Source of the DNA: JAFDVL01 sp031409955 | Lineage (GTDB): Bacteria; Acidobacteriota; Blastocatellia; RBC074 | Assembly (NCBI GenBank): GCA_031409955.1 | Contig: JANNYF010000088.1 | Coordinates: 1 to 64,000, forward strand | Reading direction: 5' to 3' | DNA length: 64,000 bases | Part shown: in pieces, positions 9,316 through 18,399 of the stretch | How the letters are laid out: each line of letters opens with the position of its first letter | How positions within the stretch are numbered: the first letter of the stretch is position 1 | Program-made: the position numbers and the translations under genes | The notes under the pieces: generated by a model | The model's input: the letters and a program-made list of their open reading frames with translations, nothing else | Databases searched by the model: none | Told to the model about the DNA's origin: nothing

Positions 9316-9386
9316 TTGCGGAATTCGGATTGTGGAATGTGGATTGAGCGAGAATTATTAACTCCGCATTCCGCATTCCGCAATCA
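9313..9386. repeat. Palindromic element between ribA and maf carrying both stop codons
   Basis: The ends are TGATTGCGGAAT and its exact reverse complement ATTCCGCAATCA, with ATTCCGC-type units inside and an AT-rich centre. The ribA stop is TGA at 9313-9315; maf enters from the other end in a different frame and stops at 9358-9360. The last residues of Maf (AECGMRS) are therefore encoded by the element. Confidence 0.85.
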
Positions 9387-9927
9387 ACATTCGATATACC
9401 GTCTCTATCGGCAATCCCACGACATTGGAATAGCTGCCTTCGATGCGTTCGACGAAGCGCGAAGCCAGGCCTTGAATGGCATACGCGCCGGCTTTGTCGT
9501 CTGGTTCGCCGCTGGTGGCATACCACTCCATTTCGGCTTCACTCATCGTCGCAAATTTGACGCGCGTGACGGCGACTTCGGTTTGGATTTCGTCGTTGCG
9601 CACCAAACTCACACCCGTCAAAACCTCGTGCCAGTGGCCGCTCAGCAACCGCAGCATTCGTTTCGCATCGTCAATATCCACGGGCTTGCCCGCCGTTTCG
9701 TGGCCAATCACAACGGTCGTGTCTGCGCCGAGAACGATTTCATTCGGCTGAGCGACGGTCAGGGCTTTGGTTCGCGCGAGCCGCGCGACATACGATTGAG
9801 GCGCTTCGCCGGGTAGTTGTGTTTCGTCCACGTTGGCAACGCGGATTTCAAATTGAATGCCTGCCGCGCGGAGCAGTTCCGAACGGCGCGGCGAAGCAGA
9901 GGCTAGAACAATGGTCGGAAGGGTCAT
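9358..9927 (-). CDS. maf: Maf family nucleoside triphosphate pyrophosphatase
   Basis: 189 residues. Maf proteins hydrolyse non-canonical or modified nucleoside triphosphates to monophosphates and are linked to septum control. The family motifs are visible: LASASPRRSELL at residues 7-18, GADTTV (67-72), DDAKRMLRLLSG, DKAGAYAIQG and the closing GSYSNVVGLP. Dithymidine/uridine preference (YhdE-like) is likely but not decidable by eye. It converges with ribA, and its last seven codons and stop lie in a palindromic element. The start is the ATG at 9925-9927. Confidence 0.94.
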   Translation of the reverse strand: MTLPTIVLASASPRRSELLRAAGIQFEIRVANVDETQLPGEAPQSYVARLARTKALTVAQPNEIVLGADTTVVIGHETAGKPVDIDDAKRMLRLLSGHWHEVLTGVSLVRNDEIQTEVAVTRVKFATMSEAEMEWYATSGEPDDKAGAYAIQGLASRFVERIEGSYSNVVGLPIETVYRMLIAECGMRS

Positions 9928-10002
9928 AGAAACTGTAGCTTGTGGCGATGTTGGTTTTTGTCTACACTTGCGAGCGCCCTATTCCAGCACAGAGGTTATC
10001 GC

Positions 10003-11508
10003 ATGTCGAATCGGAAAAGAGCATTGTCATTATCTATCATCAGCGCATTTGTTTTGTGCGCCGTACTTTTTTACTCGCCTTTCAGAAATACACAAGCTCA
10101 ACCACAAGCACAACCGACTCAAAATGATCGGGAGAAGTTGGCCAAAACGCCAGCGCCGACTAGCACGCTCAAGGATCGGTTGGGCAAAGATGATGGCTAC
10201 GCCGCAACGTTGTTTTTCTCGGCGGATATTGGCGGCAATTTAGAAGTTTGCGGCTGTCCGATTCGCCCGCTCGGTGGCATCGCGCGTCGGCTCGGCTACA
10301 TCAACGCATTCCGGCAACGTAGTCCTGAAGCCGCGACGATGATGGTAGATGCCGGGCATATTTTCAGCGATGAAATGGGCGCGAGCGGCGAACTCAATGC
10401 CGATGCCAAGTTGATGAACGATTGGATTGTGCGCGCGAACGAGCAAATGGATTTGGCGGTCGTGAATTTGTCGCATCGGGATTTGAAATACGCGCAAAGA
10501 TTGTTTGATCCAAACGCTGCGCTCAAGCCAGAAAAAGCGACATTGATTTCGGCGAACATCAAAACGCCGAATGCCAACATCGCGCCGTACACGATCAAAA
10601 CGCTCACTGCCAAACGTCTGAAAAAGCCCGTCCGCATCGCCTTCATCGGCTTGAGCGAATTGCCGCCCGATGACAAAAAAGAAGTGATTGCCAAACAAGG
10701 CTTCACGTTCAATGATCCGCTTGAGACGGCAAAAACAACGCTCGCCGAAGTGAAAGACAAAGCGGACATCAACATCATCGTCGGCTATTTCAAACCCGGC
10801 ACGGCAAACAAATTGGCCACGCAAAATAGCGAGTTGGATTTAATCATCGCGTATGACGAACGCGGTTTCGTTCACGATCCCAAGCAGGTGAACACTACGC
10901 TGATTTTGTATGCGTCGCGGCAATCGAAGCATCTGGGCGAGTTGCGATTTTATGCCGATGCCAACGGCGAAATCGAACGCTTCACCAATCGCTACGTTGA
11001 ATTGGACAGCGTGATCCCTGACGATCCGGCGATGCTCGAAACCACGAAAAAAGCCCGCGCGGAAATTGGCATCGTGCAACAGCGAATGGCGGAAGAAGTC
11101 GCCGCCGCACACGCTGCGAAAGGCAATCAGGCTGCAATCTATGTGACGTCAGAAACTTGCGCGAACTGTCATCAGGGCGAATACGACAAATGGAAGCAGA
11201 CGCGCCATTCGCACGCGTTTGCGGCGCTCGAAACCAAGCAGCGCACCTTTGATAATGCTTGCGTTGGTTGCCATTCGGTCGGCTTCCAAAAACAGGGTTT
11301 CATCAACATCAAAGCCACACCGCAATTGGCGCACGTACAATGCGAATCGTGTCACGGCCCTGGCGCAGAACATGCCGCGAAACCGCAAAAAGGGTTGTAC
11401 AAAACTCCGTCTACGCCTTCGATGTGCATTACCTGCCACGACCGTGAAAACAGCCCGGACTTTGTGTTCGATAAATATTGGCCGATGGTCGCGCACGGCA
11501 AGAAATAG
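10003..11508 (+). CDS. Exported tetraheme cytochrome c with metallophosphatase-like N-terminal domain
   Basis: 501 residues. The ATG at 10003 (AGAGG 7 nt upstream) starts a signal peptide (SIISAFVLCAVLFYSPF). Residues about 65-330 resemble the 5'-nucleotidase/UshA metallophosphatase fold (FFSADIGGNLEVCGCP, MMVDAGHIF, VNLSHRD, IAFIGLSE), but the usual His/Asp metal ligands look only partly kept. The C-terminal part has four heme-binding motifs, CANCH (about 385), CVGCH (about 420), CESCH (about 447) and CITCH (about 475), as in periplasmic multiheme electron carriers. Fusion of these two parts suggests an extracytoplasmic redox protein; its substrate is unknown. It is the first gene of a run ending at 12427. 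Confidence 0.8.
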   Translation: MSNRKRALSLSIISAFVLCAVLFYSPFRNTQAQPQAQPTQNDREKLAKTPAPTSTLKDRLGKDDGYAATLFFSADIGGNLEVCGCPIRPLGGIARRLGYINAFRQRSPEAATMMVDAGHIFSDEMGASGELNADAKLMNDWIVRANEQMDLAVVNLSHRDLKYAQRLFDPNAALKPEKATLISANIKTPNANIAPYTIKTLTAKRLKKPVRIAFIGLSELPPDDKKEVIAKQGFTFNDPLETAKTTLAEVKDKADINIIVGYFKPGTANKLATQNSELDLIIAYDERGFVHDPKQVNTTLILYASRQSKHLGELRFYADANGEIERFTNRYVELDSVIPDDPAMLETTKKARAEIGIVQQRMAEEVAAAHAAKGNQAAIYVTSETCANCHQGEYDKWKQTRHSHAFAALETKQRTFDNACVGCHSVGFQKQGFINIKATPQLAHVQCESCHGPGAEHAAKPQKGLYKTPSTPSMCITCHDRENSPDFVFDKYWPMVAHGKK

Positions 11509-11517
11509 CAGTGATCC

Positions 11518-11910
11518 ATGGCAAAAGTAAACATTGAAATTGAGTTGGTAAAGACGGAAGCGGCTTATCATCGCACCTTAAAAAAGCTTGCTTGGTATTT
11601 TGACCACCCACCCGCCGACAATAGTGCGGAAGAGACAGAGTTCCAACTTTTGATGTTGCTCGTGGAAAAGTATGAGCGGGAGCATTTTCCAATGCCAGCC
11701 CCTGATCCGGTCTCAGCCATTCAGTTTGAAGTGGAACAGCGCGGCATCACGGTGGCAGAACTCAGCCGAATTGTCGGCTCACGACAACGCGCACAAGATG
11801 TCCTGCAACGAAAGCGCCCCTTGACGCTCACCCAAATTCGCTCGTTGCGCCGGGTACTGGATATTCCGGCAGATGTTTTGATTCAAGAATACGAGCTAAC
11901 TGCTGCATAA
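11518..11910 (+). CDS. HigA-like helix-turn-helix antitoxin, orphan
   Basis: 130 residues. The central part (TEFQLLMLLVEKYEREHF) and the HTH region (IQFEVEQRGITVAELSRIVG, then RQRAQDVLQRKRPLTLTQIR) match the HigA/COG5499 antitoxin family, which binds a HigB ribonuclease and its own promoter. No HigB-like gene is adjacent on either side: the upstream gene is a cytochrome and the downstream gene is an unrelated unknown. It may be a free regulator or a remnant of a toxin-antitoxin pair. It starts 9 nt after the cytochrome stop. Confidence 0.78.
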   Translation: MAKVNIEIELVKTEAAYHRTLKKLAWYFDHPPADNSAEETEFQLLMLLVEKYEREHFPMPAPDPVSAIQFEVEQRGITVAELSRIVGSRQRAQDVLQRKRPLTLTQIRSLRRVLDIPADVLIQEYELTAA

Positions 11911-11914
11911 AATT

Positions 11915-12427
11915 ATGACTGACTATCCCGAACTCGAAAAGCTCAAAGTTGCCAACGAAGCCTTGCGCGATGAGGGCAAAGAATGGCTGCTGACGACGCT
12001 GGAAAACATCTGCAACGAAATCAATCAAGCGTCGACGCCGCCGCCCGCTTCTCCACTGGGGCCGCCCGCGCCCACCGCCGAACCCGCGCTGCAACTCGGC
12101 AATCAGGATTGGCAATTTGAAGTCGAACAAAACGTCATGGTCGGCGAACGGCTGGGCATTCGTCACAAAGGTCAAACGTTGCTGATTGAAGTCGGATGGC
12201 CGCGCTTGCCGGAACACGGCGTCGTGCCGGATTTGGGCTTGGCGCGCGCGCGCGTCAGCTTCAGCCAAAACATTATGATTGACGCGCAGGTGATTGATGA
12301 ATTCACGCTCCGACGCAATAAAGACGGGGATGGCGTAAGCTGGCACGAGATTACAGACCACAAGATGGGAGAAAAAATTACGGAAGACAAATTGCGTGCT
12401 TACGTGCAGCAAGTGTCGAGCGAATAG
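11915..12427 (+). CDS. Hypothetical protein
   Basis: 170 residues, not recognised. It has an N-terminal helix (about 1-38), a proline/alanine-rich linker (about 40-58) and a compact C-terminal domain rich in beta-type segments (GERLGIRHKGQTLLIEVGWP; VIDEFTLRRNKDGDGVSWHE). No signal peptide or membrane segment is visible. The ATG lies 4 nt after the antitoxin stop, so the two are probably co-transcribed. Confidence 0.75.
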   Translation: MTDYPELEKLKVANEALRDEGKEWLLTTLENICNEINQASTPPPASPLGPPAPTAEPALQLGNQDWQFEVEQNVMVGERLGIRHKGQTLLIEVGWPRLPEHGVVPDLGLARARVSFSQNIMIDAQVIDEFTLRRNKDGDGVSWHEITDHKMGEKITEDKLRAYVQQVSSE

Positions 12428-12674
12428 AGCGGCGCGCAAAGGCAGCTTGACAGTGCTTATTCAAAGGCGGAAAATCGGGACACTTTGATGAGCGGCTTGA
12501 TGATTGAGTAGCAACAATTGACAACAGGTGACGGTGCAATCGTCGTAACGTTATGCAACATTCATTCCTGCAATCATTCCTTACGCAACCCCTTCTTGCG
12601 AAACGTGTAACTTTCTTGCCGAGCAAAACTTGTGACGGAGTTTGTGACGGGCAAGTTCTGGGGGATTTAAGTTT

Positions 12675-14411
12675 ATGAGAAAAGCGATCAGTTATTTCGT
12701 TGTTGGCTGCATCGTGAGCGCGTGGTGCCTGGCTCCCACTGCGCCGAACTCTGCCGAAGCGTCCACCACGCTGGCGTTAATTTCCGGCACGGTCAAAGAC
12801 GACTCCGGCAAACCGTTAGGCGGCGCGCTGGTGGCCTTGTTCGTGGCGCAACCCGGACAAATCATCGGCGGAAGTTTGCTCAAGAGTTTGACGACCGATG
12901 CCGAAGGTCGCTTTAAGGCCAACGTGGCTCCGGGCGTGTATAAGCTGCGCGCGGCGGCAGATGGCTTTCGTCCGACATTCACGGTGATTACGCTGGATGC
13001 GGCAAACAAACTCACGCATAACTTTTCCTTGCGACGCGCGGGCACAGTGGTGGAGAAACGCGGTGACAAAGGCGATTACCGCTGGATCGGTCGCAGCGTG
13101 CCGCGCAGCGTGTTGCATTATCAGGAAGAAGAAGAGTACGTCAGCCCGAACGCAGTTGCAGAAAATTCAACGGCGAAATCAGAATCTAAACTGCACGGCG
13201 TCGTGCAATTCACCAGCCTAAGCGCCGGAGATGCCAATTTCACGGGAGCCAATTTCGCGCTCTCCAGTTCGTTTGGCGACAACCTGGAATTCGCGTTGAT
13301 CGGACAAGGTGGACTCGGTGAAGCCGCACCGCAACGCATTGCTGCTATCGCCTCGTTGCGCCCGCACGCCAATCATCAAGTCACAGCGATGGCGGGTTAT
13401 GGACAGACCTTAGTGCGTGAAAAGATGGGGGATCGCAAGCAAGTCCGTTCGTTGGATCAATTCTCTTTTGCGGCAATGGATTCGTGGCAAGTGGCGAAGC
13501 CGCTGCTGTTGATTTTGGGCTTTGATTATTCGACCTTTACCAGTTCCATCGGCAAAGGCCGCGACAGCATTTTGCCGCGCGTCGCGGTGCAGTTCACGCC
13601 GACGGCACGCACACACATCAATGCTGCGCTGACGCCCGGCGCAAACGGTTGGCGGCAAACGCAAGAAGGGCTGAACACCGAAAATGTGCAGGCTCGCTTT
13701 GAATCCCAGTCGGCGGATGTTGCGATGATCGGAGGCGCGCCCGTTGCGGATCGCAGCCGCCGCCTTGAAGTTGGTTTCGAGCAAGTCTTAGGCGAAGACG
13801 GTGATTCCTCCGTCGAAGCCGCCGCCTTCTTTGACACCATCTCCGGGCATGGCGTAGGCGTCCTGGCCTTGCCGCTCGAAGCTTCCCCTGAAACTCAACA
13901 AGTATTCCAACAAGTCGCGCGACAAGTTGTGGCGATGAATGGCGCGGCGCGTGGAATGCGTGTGATGTACGCCAAGCGATTCAATGACTATATGTCGGCT
14001 TCGGTTGGTTATAGCTACGGACGCGGCGAACGCTTCAACGAAGTTTCGCTGGATCAGATTACCCCCGCGCGGATGTTTACCGGCAGCAATTTTCAAGTTG
14101 CCTCGGCCAAACTTGATTTCGACTTGACCCAACGCACCGGAACCCGCGTTTCTACCGTCGTTCGACTTTCTCCCTCCGCCGTCGTGTTTGCGATAGACCC
14201 GTTTGCCGGACGGATGAGCGTGTATGACCCAAATATCAGCATTTATGTGACACAATCGCTGCCGACGTTCGGCTTGCCAGTGAAGTGTCAGGCGCTGATA
14301 GACGTGCGCAATTTGCTGAATCAAACGACAGGGATTGAAAGCGATACGACCCAACTGATTGCAGCGCGTTCGCAACGCAGCGTGCGTGGTGCGATTTCGT
14401 TTCAATGGTAG
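12675..14411 (+). CDS. Outer-membrane protein with carboxypeptidase regulatory-like domain
   Basis: 578 residues. A signal peptide (about 1-30) is followed by a carboxypeptidase regulatory-like/SdrD-B-type beta sandwich (ISGTVKDDSGKPLGGALVAL to about 125) and a long region of alternating hydrophobic and polar residues ending in FQW. An aromatic C-terminal residue and this alternation fit an outer-membrane beta barrel. The architecture is a shortened version of the acidobacterial TonB-type receptor (compare 60290-63868), but I see no clear TonB box or plug. The substrate is unknown. The 247 bp upstream (12428-12674) hold no gene and no promoter I can support. Confidence 0.7.
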   Translation: MRKAISYFVVGCIVSAWCLAPTAPNSAEASTTLALISGTVKDDSGKPLGGALVALFVAQPGQIIGGSLLKSLTTDAEGRFKANVAPGVYKLRAAADGFRPTFTVITLDAANKLTHNFSLRRAGTVVEKRGDKGDYRWIGRSVPRSVLHYQEEEEYVSPNAVAENSTAKSESKLHGVVQFTSLSAGDANFTGANFALSSSFGDNLEFALIGQGGLGEAAPQRIAAIASLRPHANHQVTAMAGYGQTLVREKMGDRKQVRSLDQFSFAAMDSWQVAKPLLLILGFDYSTFTSSIGKGRDSILPRVAVQFTPTARTHINAALTPGANGWRQTQEGLNTENVQARFESQSADVAMIGGAPVADRSRRLEVGFEQVLGEDGDSSVEAAAFFDTISGHGVGVLALPLEASPETQQVFQQVARQVVAMNGAARGMRVMYAKRFNDYMSASVGYSYGRGERFNEVSLDQITPARMFTGSNFQVASAKLDFDLTQRTGTRVSTVVRLSPSAVVFAIDPFAGRMSVYDPNISIYVTQSLPTFGLPVKCQALIDVRNLLNQTTGIESDTTQLIAARSQRSVRGAISFQW

Positions 14412-14618
14412 TTCTTCCAAAATCTTGGACGCGGGTTCAGAAAAATGAAATTTCGCTCATTTAACTTGCTCCGATCCAACCCGAAAAGCAGCGTAACTGC
14501 TTAAAAATCTAGCTGAGCTGGGACAAATCATACTTGGAATAAGAGTTGCCTCAAATGCGAGGGCATAGTCTGACCATTTGGCAAGGTGCAGGAAGACAAA
14601 GGAAATATAATCGTGGGC

Positions 14619-17576
14619 ATGGCGAACACACAACCCGGCACAGTGCAATTTACAACGCGGACGCTGCTTTTGCTATTTGCAGCGGTGTTAGCTTTGACTG
14701 CTGGCGTGTTCAATCTCCGGGATCGAATTGTGCAGAAATCGGTTCCGACGGATGGCGTGATGTGGGTGGATAAAGCGGAGCAGGGCGTGGTCGCCGAAAT
14801 CGTCGAACCCGGCAGCCCAGCAGATTTGGCGGGCGTTTATCAAGGCGATATTCTGGTCGGCATCAATGCCAGCGGTGATTATCGCGAAGACCCGGAAGAA
14901 ATCTCCGAAGCCCGCTATGTGCAACTCATCCTAGATCAAGTCAAAGATCAGGTGAATGACGCGCATCCGCTCAGCTACTACATTGTTCGCAAAAACCAAA
15001 CCGGTGAGGTCACGATCAAAGAAGGCATCGCCGATATTGATCGGCTGCAAACGCGCCCGACGCATCTGACGCGCGGGATTTATTTAGCGCTGATAGGCCT
15101 GATTTACTTGGGGATTGGGATTTACGTTTTATTGCTGCAGGGACGCGCGCCTTATGTGCGGCATTTCTTTGTGGTGTGTCTGTTGGCGTTCATCGCACAT
15201 TTTTACAGCCCGACCGAAGAGATGCGCGCATCGTTCGACAAGTTCATTGACTTCGCAGACACGTTTTCCTTGATCCTACTCGGCCCCGCGTTCGTGCATT
15301 TCGCAGCGATTTATCCCAAACGAGCGCATCTGTTTCAGGCGCGACGGTGGTTGGCGTTCCTGCTCTATGTGCCGAGCGTTGGCCTGATCCTGACCGAAAC
15401 CTGGCTGCATGTGGAGAAGCTTCGCAACCTGATTCCCCACAGCGCGATTTCGCTGAGCAACCTCAAATCGTTGCTGGAACGCGGCGAAGCGTTGACGTTT
15501 GCCGTAGCAATGATCGTCAGTTGCGGGTTGATGATCCGAACCTTTCGCAGCGCGCGCTCGACTACAATTCGGCAACAGCTCAAATGGGTGTTGTGGGGCT
15601 TGGGCATCGCGGCGGTATCGTTCAGCGTCTTCTACGTGCCCTCACTAATTGCCAACCGGATTGATAATTCTTCGGCGACTTCATTGTTCCAATCGCTCGC
15701 CATTGCACCATTAATATTGATCCCGATCACGTTGGGCTATTCGATAGTGCGGTATCGGTTGATGGATGTGGACGTGGTAATGCGGCGTTCGGCAGCTTAC
15801 CTCGTCACGTACATCGCCATCGCCTTGCTGTTTGGTTCGGTCACGGCAGGCATCTACGAATTTCTCCGCCCGGAGTTACCACCACAGGCAACCCTGCTGA
15901 TTGCCGCGATTTTGATGTCGGTGATTGCGATGCTGTTCACACCGGTCAAGAATTGGATGCAGGAACGCGTGGATCGCATGTTTTATGGCGAGAAGTACGA
16001 TTACCGAATGACACTGCAAGACTTCGGGCGTACGTTGTCTTCGACGACGGATTTGGATGAGTTGCTGGACAGTCTGGTGCAGCGGCTCAAAGCCGTGCTG
16101 TCGGTGCAACGCCTAGCGATTTTTGTCGCCGCGCCAAGCTCGCCGACAGGTTACAAAATCGTGCGCGCCGAGGGCATTGACCCCGAACACCACTTGCCCG
16201 CTGACGTCGTGGAGCGCGTCCAATTGGACGGATACAGCGGCATCATTCGCGCCGGAGAACTTGAACCAGAAGGCGAAGACGCTGACGACACCATCCGCCG
16301 CCGCTTTTATTACTACGTGCCTTGCGCTGCTCGTTCGCGGGTCGTAGCCGTGATGGCGTTGGGACGCACAATGGACGGCGCGTTGCTTTCGTCCGAAGAC
16401 CTGGATTTGCTGTACGCGATTTCAGGCTATGTCGCCGTCGCCATCGAAAACGCGCGGCTGCTCGAAGAGCGGGATCGCCGCGCCGATGAACTCGCGCAGC
16501 TCAAGGACTTCAACGAGAACATCATCGAATCCATCAACGTCGGCGTAATGACTGTGAACTTGCAAGGCCGCATCACAAACTGGAACGGTGCGCTCGAAGA
16601 GTTATATGGCTTGTCGCGTGAACAAGCGATAGGCAAACGCATCCCCGAAGTATTCCGCCCCAGTATTGTCAACGCTCTCAAACAATACACAGATCGAACG
16701 GAGGTGGGCGAACCCGTCACCGTTTACAAATTCCGCACGCAAGCCCTGGACGAACGCGAGTTGACGCTGAACATTTCATTAGCGCCGCTGCACAACAAAG
16801 CCGGCGAAGTCGAAGGTACGCTGGTCGCCATCGAAGACGTCACTGCACGCATTGATCTTGAGCGGCAGTTACAGCAAACCGAGAAACTGTCCTCCATTGG
16901 TTTATTGGCAGCGGGTGTCGCGCACGAAGTCAACACGCCCCTCACCGGAATTTCGTCCTACGCGCAGATGTTGTTGCAACAGGTTCCCGAAAGCGACCCA
17001 CGTCATCAATTACTGCAAAAGATTCATCGCCAAACTTCGCGGGCTTCGTCCATCGTCAACAACCTGCTGAATTTTGCGCGCGTCAGCGATTTGCGCTTTA
17101 CAGAAATTGATTTGCCGCGCGTGCTGGACGACACATTACAACTGCTCGAAGCTCAGCTTCGCAATACGAATATCGAAGTCGTGCGACATTATGCCGAATA
17201 CCTGCCGCTGGCCTTGGGCAACGCACCCAAGTTGCAACAGGTGTTTATGAACCTGACCCTGAATGCGCGTGATGCGATGCCGCACGGCGGGCGGTTGGAG
17301 ATTTCAGTCGGTGCTGACGACCACGCTGCGATCATTACGTTCCGCGACAATGGCGTTGGTATTCCGCAGGAAAACCTGAACAAAATTTACGATCCGTTCT
17401 TCACCACCAAACAAATCGGGCAGGGCACAGGCCTGGGTTTGGCGGTGAGCTTTGGCATCGTTCAGGATCACGGTGGGCACATCCAAGTCGAAAGCCAACC
17501 AGGGCACGGCACGGTGTTTTACCTCTCCATCCCACTCGCCTCCACGCGCCAGCAATTGGCCGCTGCCAGCGACTAA
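14619..17576 (+). CDS. Membrane sensor histidine kinase (PDZ, multi-helix membrane region, GAF, PAS, HisKA, HATPase)
   Basis: About 985 residues. Order: one helix near the N-terminus, a PDZ-like domain (about 45-130, EPGSPADLAGVYQGDILVGI), about seven membrane helices (to 390), GAF (about 465-617), PAS (about 627-744), HisKA with the phospho-acceptor in GVAHEVNTPLTG, and HATPase_c with NARDAMP, DNGVGIP and GTGLGLAVS. This is an NtrB/PleC-like kinase that should pass phosphate to a response regulator, but none is encoded nearby. The start is uncertain: the ATG at 14619 or a GTG two codons upstream (14613), which lies at a better distance from AAAGGA. Regions 14412-14618 show only a small hairpin. 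Confidence 0.9.
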   Translation: MANTQPGTVQFTTRTLLLLFAAVLALTAGVFNLRDRIVQKSVPTDGVMWVDKAEQGVVAEIVEPGSPADLAGVYQGDILVGINASGDYREDPEEISEARYVQLILDQVKDQVNDAHPLSYYIVRKNQTGEVTIKEGIADIDRLQTRPTHLTRGIYLALIGLIYLGIGIYVLLLQGRAPYVRHFFVVCLLAFIAHFYSPTEEMRASFDKFIDFADTFSLILLGPAFVHFAAIYPKRAHLFQARRWLAFLLYVPSVGLILTETWLHVEKLRNLIPHSAISLSNLKSLLERGEALTFAVAMIVSCGLMIRTFRSARSTTIRQQLKWVLWGLGIAAVSFSVFYVPSLIANRIDNSSATSLFQSLAIAPLILIPITLGYSIVRYRLMDVDVVMRRSAAYLVTYIAIALLFGSVTAGIYEFLRPELPPQATLLIAAILMSVIAMLFTPVKNWMQERVDRMFYGEKYDYRMTLQDFGRTLSSTTDLDELLDSLVQRLKAVLSVQRLAIFVAAPSSPTGYKIVRAEGIDPEHHLPADVVERVQLDGYSGIIRAGELEPEGEDADDTIRRRFYYYVPCAARSRVVAVMALGRTMDGALLSSEDLDLLYAISGYVAVAIENARLLEERDRRADELAQLKDFNENIIESINVGVMTVNLQGRITNWNGALEELYGLSREQAIGKRIPEVFRPSIVNALKQYTDRTEVGEPVTVYKFRTQALDERELTLNISLAPLHNKAGEVEGTLVAIEDVTARIDLERQLQQTEKLSSIGLLAAGVAHEVNTPLTGISSYAQMLLQQVPESDPRHQLLQKIHRQTSRASSIVNNLLNFARVSDLRFTEIDLPRVLDDTLQLLEAQLRNTNIEVVRHYAEYLPLALGNAPKLQQVFMNLTLNARDAMPHGGRLEISVGADDHAAIITFRDNGVGIPQENLNKIYDPFFTTKQIGQGTGLGLAVSFGIVQDHGGHIQVESQPGHGTVFYLSIPLASTRQQLAAASD

Positions 17577-17611
17577 CGGCATCCCTCAACTTTCAAATCT
17601 GAGCTTACCCT

Positions 17612-18127
17612 ATGTCGGACGAGATTGATTTCGAGAACGAGTTGCCAGCGCAAAGCCTGAAAGAGGAGGCCACGCGGTGGTGGCGGATGGCATATCAGGC
17701 GCAGGTGGATGGGCGACTGGAAGAGGCGATTCGGCTCTACACAGAATCCATCGAAATTTATCCGACGGCTGAGGCATACACATTTCGCGGCTGGGCCAAA
17801 AGTTATCAAGGCCGCCTCGACGAAGCCATTGAAGACTGTCATCACGCCATCAAAGTTGATCCTGAGTTTGGCAATCCTTACAACGACATCGGCGCTTATT
17901 TAATTCAGAAGGGCGATGATATAGGCGCAATTCCCTGGTTGGAAAAAGCGCTGAAGGCACAACGCTACGAGTGTTATTTTTACGCGCACTTCAATCTGGG
18001 AAGAATTCATGAAAAGCACAGGGAATTAATTCGCGCCATGAATTGTTACAAAGCCGCCTACGACAATAATCATACTTACACTCAAGCCCTCAAAGCCTAC
18101 CGCCGACTGCAAGCACGATTGAGTTGA
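17612..18127 (+). CDS. TPR repeat protein
   Basis: 171 residues made of about three to four tetratricopeptide repeats (for example GRLEEAIRLYTESIEIYPTA, GRLDEAIEDCHHAIKVDPEF, GDDIGAIPWLEKALKAQRYE). No signal peptide. TPRs are protein-docking scaffolds. It follows the histidine kinase by 35 bp and may be co-transcribed with it; a partner is not identified. Confidence 0.88.
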   Translation: MSDEIDFENELPAQSLKEEATRWWRMAYQAQVDGRLEEAIRLYTESIEIYPTAEAYTFRGWAKSYQGRLDEAIEDCHHAIKVDPEFGNPYNDIGAYLIQKGDDIGAIPWLEKALKAQRYECYFYAHFNLGRIHEKHRELIRAMNCYKAAYDNNHTYTQALKAYRRLQARLS

Positions 18128-18249
18128 AAGAGTATCAGAATCGTTCGCTGACGCGCTTTCTCGGATGCCCCCACTTGATCAATCAGTCAAGTTGCCCGAA
18201 CCAGTAACTCCCGCCCCTTTATCAGACAATTATTATGGAATTGTGACAA

Positions 18250-18329
18250 GTTTCCGGGAAACTCCGGTGCTCGAAGCCCATCTTTCGGGCTGGTGCTGAC
18301 CCTATCAGCACTGCCGGGCGAAAGATGGG
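18250..18329 (+). promoter_or_regulatory. Structured leader upstream of the HD-GYP/GGDEF gene
   Basis: A small hairpin (GTTTCCGGGAAAC) is followed by a long one: CCCATCTTTCG at 18277-18287 pairs perfectly with CGAAAGATGGG at 18319-18329, with an inner stem GTGCTGA/TCAGCAC. No T-run follows, so a terminator for the TPR gene is unlikely. It lies 70 nt before the start codon. It does not match the GEMM (c-di-GMP-I) consensus by eye. Confidence 0.5.
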
Positions 18330-18399
18330 ACAGGACTTCCGAGAGTTTGCCGCCACGGGTAGTATTCTCAGCATCGCTCATTCAAAGCAGAAATCTAAG

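Noticed and set aside
12428..12674. Promoter from TTGACA sequences before the outer-membrane protein gene
   Set aside because: No acceptable -10 box lies 16-18 bp from either TTGACA.
18250..18329. Cyclic di-GMP (GEMM) riboswitch
   Set aside because: The stem-loop is real, but the conserved GEMM bases around the GNRA loop and the GGGACGCAAAGCC-like segment are not found.
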